This document shows positions 44,206 through 51,432 of a stretch of DNA of 64,000 nucleotides, in pieces. The notes beneath the pieces were generated by a model, which was given only the letters and a program-made list of their open reading frames with translations, made no database searches and was not told where the DNA came from. Source of the DNA: Microbacterium sp. VKM Ac-2923 (GTDB taxonomy: Bacteria > Actinomycetota > Actinomycetes > Actinomycetales > Microbacteriaceae); NCBI RefSeq assembly GCF_022815605.1, contig NZ_JALGRP010000001.1:33715-97714 (forward strand), written 5' to 3'. Each line of letters begins with the position of its first letter. The first letter of the stretch is position 1. The translations under genes were made by a program, and so were the position numbers.

Positions 44206-44344
44206 GCCCGCCCGGCGTTGCCCGCCGCCCGCGCGGCCGCGGCGCCCCGTGCACCCGCGGCGCCGGACCCACCCGCCGCGCCGGACCCAGCCGCAGCGCT
44301 CCGCACAGCCGCCCCGCCTCGCCCGCCCGATCGTGCACCGCGAG

Positions 44345-44419
44345 GCGCACAACTCCTGCGCACCGGCGCCTCACCCGCGCACGGGATCGCAACGACTCGC
44401 TGCGGCAGGAGGTGTGCGC
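44345..44419. repeat. Palindrome, GCGCAC-ACTCCTGC family
   Basis: Arms GCGCACAACTCCTGC and GCAGGAGGTGTGCGC, with about 45 nt between. This is the intergenic relative of the copy inside the xanthine dehydrogenase gene. It ends 13 nt before the creatininase-family stop codon and may also serve as a terminator. Confidence 0.78.
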
Positions 44420-44431
44420 GCGCGGCCCGCA

Positions 44432-45211
44432 TCACGCCGTGTAGTCGAATCGGCTGATCTCCTCGAGCGCCTCCACGACGAACGACACGCTGTCCTCGAA
44501 CAGCGCGGCTCCTGCCGCGGCGTTCGAGCCGGTCGGGTCGCCCAGCACGCCGGTGGGGCCGAAGTCGTTCGACAGCCACCCGAACGTCACGGGCTTCGAG
44601 TTGAAGCCGATGTGCCGGAACTCGCCGATGTGCGCCGGCACGGTCGGGGCGAACTGCGCCGGATCGACCAGCTCGGGACGCAGGTGCATGATCATGCTCG
44701 TCTCGCCGTAGCCGGCGTGTATGCCGGTGCCGTGCTCGTCGGGGGTGCCGTCGGTGCCGTCGAAGGACGGCACGCGAGCCGCGGGCATGAAGAAGGTGCG
44801 CAGGCCGAAGCGGCGCCGCAGCTCGCGGTTGGCGACGTTCAGCAGCGCCACGTTGCCGCCGTGGCCGTTGAGGAACACGAGCGTCCGCGCACGCGTGGTG
44901 AGGATCGAGCGGCCGATGTCGACGACCGTCTGCAGCATGGTCTCGGGCGTGAGCCAGAGGGTTCCCGGTGCCCACGAGTGTTCGTCCGACTTCGTGATCG
45001 ACAGGGTCGGCAGCTGCCAGACGTCCAGGCCCTGTGCGGCGGCCCGCGCGACGGCGGCCGTCGCAGACGCCTCGGCCACGATGGCATCCGTCGCCAGGGG
45101 CAGATGCGGGCCGTGGTGCTCGATCGCGCCCGTGGGGAGCACGAGGATCGAGTCCTCGGTCAGGGCTTCGGCTGCGGCGGGGCCGCTGAGCTCGGCGAGA
45201 AGACGGGTCAT
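44432..45211 (-). CDS. Creatininase-family amidohydrolase
   Basis: A 259-residue protein of the creatininase fold. The binuclear metal motif is clear: GAIEHHGPHLPLATD near residues 28-42 and the LNGHGGN loop. Family members hydrolyse cyclic amides such as creatinine, or act in MftE-like peptide cleavage and hydantoin-type chemistry. Its ATG overlaps the FAD-oxidase stop by 4 nt. It is the last gene of the transport/deaminase series starting at 51145. A nitrogen-ring hydrolase for the imported compound is the inference; the actual substrate is unknown. Confidence 0.88.
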   Translation of the reverse strand: MTRLLAELSGPAAAEALTEDSILVLPTGAIEHHGPHLPLATDAIVAEASATAAVARAAAQGLDVWQLPTLSITKSDEHSWAPGTLWLTPETMLQTVVDIGRSILTTRARTLVFLNGHGGNVALLNVANRELRRRFGLRTFFMPAARVPSFDGTDGTPDEHGTGIHAGYGETSMIMHLRPELVDPAQFAPTVPAHIGEFRHIGFNSKPVTFGWLSNDFGPTGVLGDPTGSNAAAGAALFEDSVSFVVEALEEISRFDYTA

Positions 45212-46539
45212 GAGATGATCGCTCCCTTGCGCGCGCCGGTGTAGTCGGGGTTGAGCTTGCCGGGGTTCAGCAGGCCGTTCGGGTCGGTCAGGGACGCGGT
45301 CTCGGCGGTCTGCTCGACGTTGAAGTCGACGTTCCACTGGTGGGGGTTGTGCACGCTCACCCCGATCGCGTTCAGCTCGGCGATGCCGCGGTAGACGTCC
45401 TCTTCGCTCACGTAGGGCGCGGCGAGCATGCCGATCGGGAAGGCCTTCGTCGACTCGATGTGCAGGTGCGAGCCCGGGAACACCGCCTCGACGGCCTCGA
45501 TGTCGTCGGCCAACGGGGCGCCGGCGACCTCGAGGTGGAAGACCTCGTGCGGCTGGCTCTTCTGGTACCACTCGATCGGGTGGTTGTAGCTCAGCATCGA
45601 GAGGCGGATGCTGGCCTGCGGCCCCTCGCGGACCGCTTCGACACGGCCTCCCGCGCCCTCGATGATCGCGGTGACGGTGTCGATCTGGCCGGCGTCCAGG
45701 ATCACGCGCAGGCTCGACCGCCCATCGGGGATGGCCTCGTCGGTGGGAAGGGATGCCGAGATCTCGGGCCCGTCGCCCGACACCAGGCGCGGGGAGGGGT
45801 CGAGGGTGCCGACGCGCTGCACGACCGACAGCGTCCCGGCGAAGTCGGGGAAGCTCGCCCACAGCCCGCGCCACTCGCGCAGGGGTTCCAGGCGCACGGT
45901 CGCGCGCACGATCACGCCCGCCGTCCCGTAGTTGTGCACGTACTTCTGGGCCTCGTCGCCCTCGAAATGGTGGATCGCGTCGCTTCCGTCGGCGTGCACG
46001 ACGTCGAGGGCGGCGACGAAGCCGCGGTCGTTCGATCCGTGCTCGATCGAGCCGGTGCCGCCGGAGCCGCCGGCGAGGAAGCCGCCGATGGTCGACTGCG
46101 CGGTCGAGGGGTACATCCACAGCGCCTGACCGGCGGCCCACGCGGCCTGCTCGAGCAGCACCATCGGTGTGCCGGCCTCGGCCGTGATGAAGCCGTCGCC
46201 CACCTCGACGATGGCCTTGGCGCGCGTGGTGTCAATCACCAGTCCGCCCTGCATCGGGATGCCCTGGCCGTAGTTGCCGGTGCCCTTGCCACGCACGGTG
46301 ATCGGGACTCCGTGACGGGATGCCGCGGCGACGGCCGTGGCGATCTGCTCGGCGTTGGCGGCGAAGACGACGAGGTCGGCGAGACCGAGCGGCAGTTGCG
46401 CCGCGATGATCGGGGACATGGGGGAGCCGTCGACGCTGGCGCGCTCGCGCACGCGCGGTTCGGCACTGACGGCGGCGGGACCGAGCAGGTCGAGGAGTTC
46501 GTCCTCAAGGGAGAGGACGCGGGTGGCGGTGTCGCTCAT
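45208..46539 (-). CDS. FAD-linked oxidase (PCMH type)
   Basis: A 443-residue FAD-binding oxidoreductase. The PCMH FAD domain covers about 45-230, with VPITVRGKGTGNYGQGIPMQGGLVID, GTPMVLLEQA, STIGGFLAGGSGGTGS and GVIVRATVRLEP. The C-terminal half is a substrate domain of the glycolate/lactate oxidase type. The protein ends LLNPGKLNPDY, typical of the family. It probably oxidises an alcohol or 2-hydroxy group. Coupled to the creatininase-family gene; separated from the upstream transporter by a strong terminator and a palindrome. Confidence 0.87.
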   Translation of the reverse strand: MSDTATRVLSLEDELLDLLGPAAVSAEPRVRERASVDGSPMSPIIAAQLPLGLADLVVFAANAEQIATAVAAASRHGVPITVRGKGTGNYGQGIPMQGGLVIDTTRAKAIVEVGDGFITAEAGTPMVLLEQAAWAAGQALWMYPSTAQSTIGGFLAGGSGGTGSIEHGSNDRGFVAALDVVHADGSDAIHHFEGDEAQKYVHNYGTAGVIVRATVRLEPLREWRGLWASFPDFAGTLSVVQRVGTLDPSPRLVSGDGPEISASLPTDEAIPDGRSSLRVILDAGQIDTVTAIIEGAGGRVEAVREGPQASIRLSMLSYNHPIEWYQKSQPHEVFHLEVAGAPLADDIEAVEAVFPGSHLHIESTKAFPIGMLAAPYVSEEDVYRGIAELNAIGVSVHNPHQWNVDFNVEQTAETASLTDPNGLLNPGKLNPDYTGARKGAIIS

Positions 46540-46668
46540 GGGGTGTGTCTCCGGGTGGAACGGGTGGGGATGGATGCCGGGGGTCGGGGGGTAGGGGGTC
46601 TCGTCGACGAGCTGAGGGATCCGGGCTCGGGCTCGGTGGGTCGTCGCTCCGCTTCGCGAGGGCCCCGT

Positions 46669-46757
46669 GGGACACGACGCAGGAGTTTTCCGGCCGATCC
46701 GGCTGACTTCCGCTGGGCGGGGGGGTGCTCGGCGTCGTAATTCCTGCGTTGTGTCCG
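46669..46757. repeat. Dispersed palindrome, ACACAACGCAGGAG family
   Basis: Arms GGGACACGACGCAGGAGTT (one change) and AATTCCTGCGTTGTGTCCG, with about 50 nt between. It lies in the 345-nt gap between the substrate-binding protein and the FAD-oxidase gene; that gap holds this element and the terminator at 46846, and no gene. Confidence 0.85.
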
Positions 46758-46845
46758 CTCGGTCACCGGCGAGGGAGGGACCGGACGGCCCGGCCCGCAC
46801 GAAGCGGGCCGGACCGCGGCGCGCGTGCGAGCCCTCGCGGGGAGA

Positions 46846-46881
46846 GAACGGCCGGGTCGGAGTCAGCCGACCCGGCCGTTC
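46846..46881 (-). terminator. Strong hairpin terminator
   Basis: GAACGGCCGGGTCGG pairs perfectly with CCGACCCGGCCGTTC: a 15-bp stem with a 6-nt loop, beginning 3 nt after the substrate-binding protein stop. The following bases on the minus strand are not U-rich. Confidence 0.85.
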
Positions 46882-46884
46882 GCG

Positions 46885-48060
46885 TTAGAACGAGATCGAG
46901 GTGTCGACGAACTCGTTGGTGTACAGGTCGGCCGGCGTGTAGCCGTCCGCCGGCGGGGTGCCGAGGTCGGTGTAGACCTTGCCGGCCTTGTCGAAGAAGT
47001 CCGCGAAGCGGTCGTCGTCGAAGTTGCCGTAGGTCGAGTCCGTGCCATTGCCGACGAGGCCCAGGTCGACCTGCGTCTTGACCGAGTAGTCGGCGACGCC
47101 CTGCGTGTAGGTCCAGCCGGTGGCGTACTGGTCGACCAGGTCGAGGATGAGCGTGTTGGCCGCCGCGGGGTCCTTGTAGTAGTCGACGCCGGCCTGCTGC
47201 AGCACGGGAACGAGCTTGGTCAGGCACGGCGACAGCTCGTCGAAGTCGGCCGACTTCACCGACACAGACGACTGGTACGTCTGCCATCCGGCGTCGTGGA
47301 TCAGGGCGAAGTCGACGGGCTTGCCCCACGCCGAGACCTCGTTCTGGTACACGTAGGGCTCGGCCGAGGCGAAGCCCTGCTGCATGTCCTTACCGCCGGC
47401 GGCGACGAAGTTCGAGGGCGTGCCGTCGTACGAGCCGTCGAGGATCGAGGCGTCGGCGAGGCCGGCGCTCTTGAGGTACTCGATGTACGCCGAGCCGTCG
47501 AAGTAGCGCCAGACACCGCCGTTGGCGGAGAGGGCGGACTTGACGTCATCCACCGTCTTGACGTCCGGGTAGGTCTCGGGGTCCCACATGACCATGGTCG
47601 GGCTGATGTCCAGAGGCGCGAAGACGGCCTTGGTGGGCGTGGTGCCCGACAGCTGGATCGCCTCGTCGGTGCTGATGTACCCGAGGGTGATGGCGTCATC
47701 CTGGTACATCTGCGCCGAGACGGTCTGGAAACCGATGGCGGGTCCTCCGGCGCGGATCTCGAGGTTCACGCCGGTGTACTCGCCGCCGGCCATCAGGGGA
47801 CCGGTGACCGCCTTGGTGTTCGCGTCGATCGTGTAGTCGTCCTTGATCATCTCGTAGAGGTGACCGTGCTCGGCTTCGGGGTTCCAGTCCGTCTGGATGA
47901 CGACGGTCGAGGGGCAGTCGGCCGACAGGTCGACCGCGCCGATCTCCATGTCGGCGGTGGGGGCGGTCTCCGCGGCGCTGCCGGCGCAGGAGGTCAGGGT
48001 GAGGGCGATCGCGACGGCGCCGGTGACGGCGGTGCCGCGGACGAGGGTGGAGCGCTGCAT
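46885..48060 (-). CDS. NMT1/THI5-type ABC substrate-binding lipoprotein
   Basis: A 391-residue receptor. The lipoprotein signal is TSCAGS (Cys near residue 26). The family opening TDWNPEAEHGHLYEMIK resembles ThiY and other pyrimidine or sulfonate receptors. The co-encoded CodA-like deaminase suggests a nitrogen-heterocycle ligand. It is followed by a 15-bp-stem terminator. Gene order ATPase, permease, receptor on the minus strand. Confidence 0.9.
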   Translation of the reverse strand: MQRSTLVRGTAVTGAVAIALTLTSCAGSAAETAPTADMEIGAVDLSADCPSTVVIQTDWNPEAEHGHLYEMIKDDYTIDANTKAVTGPLMAGGEYTGVNLEIRAGGPAIGFQTVSAQMYQDDAITLGYISTDEAIQLSGTTPTKAVFAPLDISPTMVMWDPETYPDVKTVDDVKSALSANGGVWRYFDGSAYIEYLKSAGLADASILDGSYDGTPSNFVAAGGKDMQQGFASAEPYVYQNEVSAWGKPVDFALIHDAGWQTYQSSVSVKSADFDELSPCLTKLVPVLQQAGVDYYKDPAAANTLILDLVDQYATGWTYTQGVADYSVKTQVDLGLVGNGTDSTYGNFDDDRFADFFDKAGKVYTDLGTPPADGYTPADLYTNEFVDTSISF

Positions 48061-48195
48061 GCTGGTTCGCTTTCTGTGACGGGTGGGGCTTCTCGGGTGC
48101 GGTGCGGGTGATTTCGGGTGCGGGTGTTTTCGGGTACGCCGGATGCCGCCGTGCGTCGTGCGCGAGCGCGGCATCCGGTGGGGGAGGGGTGCGGG

Positions 48196-49086
48196 TCAGA
48201 GGGTGCTGTCGTACCAGCGGCCGACGGCCACCTTCGACAGCCAGCCGAAGAAGGCGAAGATCGCCACTCCGAGAAGGCACGCGGCGAGGATGGCCGCGAA
48301 CAGCTCGGCGCTCTGCAGGCGCGACTGGTAGTTGGCGATCAGCGAGCCGATGCCCGGCTCGCCGCGGCGGAAGAAGTAGTCGCCGACGATCGCGCCGATG
48401 ACCGACAGGCCCGCCGAGGTGCGCATGCCGACGAAGATCGAGGGGAGGGCTGCGGGGAGGGTGAGCTTGGTGAGCACCGTCCACTTGTTGGCCTTCTGCA
48501 GGCGGAAGAGTTCGCGCTGGGACTTGTCGACCGACTGCAGACCGAACAGCGTGTTCGACACCATCGGGAACAGGGCGATCAACACGCAGACGATCACGCG
48601 GGCGAGGAACTCGTAGCCGAACCAGAAGCCGACCAGCGGCACCAGCGCGAGGATCGGGATGCACTGGAGCATCACGGCGTAGGCGTAGGTGGAGCGCTCG
48701 ACCCAGCGCGCGAGCGACATCGCGATCGCCCAGCCGATGCCGAGCACCATCGCCACGAACAGGCCGGTGAGGGCGACGCCGGTCGTGCGGAACAGCGCGA
48801 TCCAGATGTCGGAGCCCACCTGCGGGTCGAAGAACCCGAGGGTGAACATCTCGTGCGGCATGGGCATGAGGAAGCCCTTGCCCGAGGCGCTGAGCCCGAT
48901 GGAGATGGCGTACCAGACGCCGAGCAGCACGACGAGCACGGCCAGCGGCGGTGCGATGAGGCCGACGCGCGCGGCGAACCCGCGACGGGCGGTGGCCGTG
49001 CGCGGCGTCGGCGGTGCGGGCGGGGGAGTGGAGCCGGTGGGCGCGGTCGACTCGATGGCGACCGGCTCTGCAGATGTGGTGCTCAT
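48196..49086 (-). CDS. ABC transporter permease (SsuC/ThiX type)
   Basis: A 296-residue permease with about six membrane spans. A Pro/Thr-rich cytosolic leader of 40 residues precedes the first span. The EAA-like loop is QRELFRLQKANKWTVLTKLTLPAALPSIFVGMR, followed by GLSVIGAIVGDYFF. ATG overlaps the ATPase stop by 4 nt. Forms the membrane part of the NMT1/THI5-type importer. Confidence 0.92.
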   Translation of the reverse strand: MSTTSAEPVAIESTAPTGSTPPPAPPTPRTATARRGFAARVGLIAPPLAVLVVLLGVWYAISIGLSASGKGFLMPMPHEMFTLGFFDPQVGSDIWIALFRTTGVALTGLFVAMVLGIGWAIAMSLARWVERSTYAYAVMLQCIPILALVPLVGFWFGYEFLARVIVCVLIALFPMVSNTLFGLQSVDKSQRELFRLQKANKWTVLTKLTLPAALPSIFVGMRTSAGLSVIGAIVGDYFFRRGEPGIGSLIANYQSRLQSAELFAAILAACLLGVAIFAFFGWLSKVAVGRWYDSTL

Positions 49087-49871
49087 GAGTGTCCTTCCCG
49101 AAGGGCGTGGGAGACCTCGCCGACGAGCTTCGCGTACTCCGCGGTGTAGCGGATCTCGGGGTCGCGGGGCATGTCGAAGGGGATCTCGAAGGTGTCGACG
49201 AGGTGGCCGGGACGCCCCGACATCACGACGACCTTGGTGGAGAGGTAGATGGCCTCGGAGACCGAGTGGGTGATGAAGAGGCCGCCGAACTTCTGCGCGA
49301 CGAAGATCTTGATGAGCTCGTCGTTCAGGCGCTCGCGGGTGATCTCGTCGAGGGCACCGAACGGCTCGTCGAACAGGAAGAGTTCGGGGTCGAGCGTGAG
49401 CGAACGGGCGAGCGAGGCGCGCATCTTCATGCCGCCCGACATCTGCTTGGGCAGGTGCTTCTCGAACCCGTTCAGGCCGACGAGGTCGATGGCCCATTTC
49501 GCTTTCGGGGTGCGAACGCGCTTGGGCTGCCAGTTGAGTTCGGCGAGGAGCTCGACGTTGGACTGCACGTCGCGCCAGGGCAGGAGCGTCGCGTCCTGGA
49601 ACACGTACCCGATGCGGTCGGTGTTCACGGTGGCGACGCCCTCGCTCGCGGTCTCGAGTCCCGAGGCGATGCGCAGCAGGGTCGACTTGCCGCATCCGGA
49701 GGGGCCGACGACGCTGACGAACTCGCCGCGGTTGACGGTGAGGTCGACGCCGGAGAGGGCGGTGGTGCCGTTGGGGAACGTCAGGGCGACGTTGCGGAAG
49801 TCCAGGATCGGCGCGGTGGGATCCGCGACGGATACCGGGGCGGGAGAGGCCAAGGTCACGGGGGCGCTCAC
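49083..49871 (-). CDS. ABC transporter ATP-binding protein (SsuB/ThiZ type)
   Basis: A 262-residue ATPase. Walker A is VGPSGCGKST. The Q-loop reads YVFQDATLLPWRDV, typical of nitrate/sulfonate/taurine/pyrimidine importers. The signature is MSGGMKMRASLARSL, Walker B LFLFDEPFGALDE, with the switch histidine in FITHSVSEA. GTG start 17 nt after the deaminase gene. Confidence 0.95.
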   Translation of the reverse strand: MSAPVTLASPAPVSVADPTAPILDFRNVALTFPNGTTALSGVDLTVNRGEFVSVVGPSGCGKSTLLRIASGLETASEGVATVNTDRIGYVFQDATLLPWRDVQSNVELLAELNWQPKRVRTPKAKWAIDLVGLNGFEKHLPKQMSGGMKMRASLARSLTLDPELFLFDEPFGALDEITRERLNDELIKIFVAQKFGGLFITHSVSEAIYLSTKVVVMSGRPGHLVDTFEIPFDMPRDPEIRYTAEYAKLVGEVSHALREGHS

Positions 49872-49888
49872 TTTCCGTTGGGGGCGGG

Positions 49889-51145
49889 TTACGGCGCCGT
49901 CGCGGGTGCGGCGGAGCGGGTGGAGACGGATGCCGCGATCTCGGTCGAGACGGTGGTGCGGCTGACGAGCCGCCCGCGGTGGATCACGACGCGGTCGGCA
50001 CTGGCGAAGGCGACGGCGTCGCCGAGGGAGGCGGCTTTCACGGCGACGAGGTCGGCGCGGGCTCCGGCGACCGGGCCGGCGAGGGGCAGGCCCATCACGT
50101 CGCGGGCGCCGACGGTCACGGCATCCATCGCGTCACCGGGGGCGAGGTGCCCGGCGCTGACGAGGAGCGAGGCGGTCTCGAGGTGGTCGCAGCGCCCCAC
50201 GGGGTTGAAGGGGTCGCGCACGTTGTCCGCTCCCGCGGCGACGCGCACCCCGGCGACTTTGAGGCGGCCGATCGGCGCGATTCCGCGGGGCACCGCCCGG
50301 TCGAGGCCCCACCCCTGCAGGTAGAGGTTGGTGATGGGAAGCGCCACGATGCCGATGTCGGCGGTGCGGATGCCGTCGGCGAGCGTGTCGAGCTCGGCTT
50401 CGGCCATCATGCTCAGGCGCACGCAGTGGCCGGCGGTCCGGGGACGGTGCCAGCCCGTGACGGCGGCGGCGTAGGCGGCGAGGGTGTCGAAGCCTGCGAG
50501 GCTCTCGTCGGTGTGCAGGTCGAGTCCCACGTCGCGGCGACGGGCGAGGGCGATGAGACGTTCGAGGTCGGCGATCGGGTCGTCGGCGAGGTGCGGGGCA
50601 CCCCCGACGAGGTCGACGCCGGCGTCGAGGGCGGCCTCGAACACGTCGTCGGCGATGGTGGGTCCGCCGAGGGCGACGAGTTCGACGTCCATGAGGCCGG
50701 CGAGCTCGTCGCGGAGGCGCACCATCGCTCGCACGCCGGTCAGGACGTCATTCCCTCGCAGCAGGTCGACGTGCGTACGCACCGCGGTGATCCCGGATGC
50801 CAGCATCCGCAGCGCCGTCGAGCGGGCCCGACGGAGCGTGTCTTCTTCGTCGAGGGCCACCGCGTAGGCGTGCCAGCTCTCGATCGCGCGCTCCAGATCT
50901 CCGAACGGGGGTTGGATGGCATCCCAGGACTGCGACTTGTCGAGGTGCGCGTGAGGTTCTGCGCCGGCGGCGGTGACGAGGTACCCGGAGAGGTCGAGGG
51001 TGATGCCGTCGGTGTCAGGGAGGGGGGTGCCCGCCGGAACGACCGCCAGCACCTCGTCGCCGTCGAGGGCGATGTCGACGACCGCGCCGGAGGCGAGGCG
51101 CACGCCGCGAAGGGCGGCGATCGAGGCGGGTGGAGCGGCGGACAC
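49889..51145 (-). CDS. CodA-like cytosine deaminase family amidohydrolase
   Basis: A 418-residue amidohydrolase of the cytosine/creatinine/isopropylammelide deaminase group. Metal-site motifs are EPHAHLDKSQSW, LHTDES, the AGHCVRLS histidine and GADNVRDPF. CodA homologues can deaminate cytosine, isocytosine or creatinine. It is the first gene of the operon with an importer of the NMT1/THI5 family, so it likely acts on the imported ring. GTG start with CGGAGG upstream; operator site E lies 83 nt before it. Confidence 0.88.
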   Translation of the reverse strand: MSAAPPASIAALRGVRLASGAVVDIALDGDEVLAVVPAGTPLPDTDGITLDLSGYLVTAAGAEPHAHLDKSQSWDAIQPPFGDLERAIESWHAYAVALDEEDTLRRARSTALRMLASGITAVRTHVDLLRGNDVLTGVRAMVRLRDELAGLMDVELVALGGPTIADDVFEAALDAGVDLVGGAPHLADDPIADLERLIALARRRDVGLDLHTDESLAGFDTLAAYAAAVTGWHRPRTAGHCVRLSMMAEAELDTLADGIRTADIGIVALPITNLYLQGWGLDRAVPRGIAPIGRLKVAGVRVAAGADNVRDPFNPVGRCDHLETASLLVSAGHLAPGDAMDAVTVGARDVMGLPLAGPVAGARADLVAVKAASLGDAVAFASADRVVIHRGRLVSRTTVSTEIAASVSTRSAAPATAP

Positions 51146-51227
51146 GAGGGCCTCCGGAGAGTCGTTGTGACGAGCGGCGAGACGGGCACCACGACGTTGG
51201 GGTGAGCCGCCGGGGGCGGCTGCGCCA

Positions 51228-51246
51228 GTGTTGGTGTGACCAACAT
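51228..51246. promoter_or_regulatory. Putative purine-regulon operator, site E
   Basis: GTGTT-N9-AACAT, with an extended core TGTTGGT-GTG-ACCAACA that is a perfect 7+3+7 palindrome. The core TTGGTGTGACCAA has the look of a FadR-type GntR site. On the minus strand TAGCAT (51262-51267) may be the -10 box, so the operator would overlap the start of the transcript. Confidence 0.65.
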
Positions 51247-51432
51247 CCGGCGATGCTCCGATGCTAGGAACCCTGCGTTTCCGCTGTATTTCTCCCGCGT
51301 GACCCTCGTGACAAAGTTCGCCCCGCCCGCGTCAGGATCGGGTGAACGCCGAGGGCGCTGCCTGCTCCGGCGTCATCGTGCCGGGGGTCAGCCGGGCTGG
51401 ATCGACGGGAGGGAGATTCCGGTCGTCTTCTC

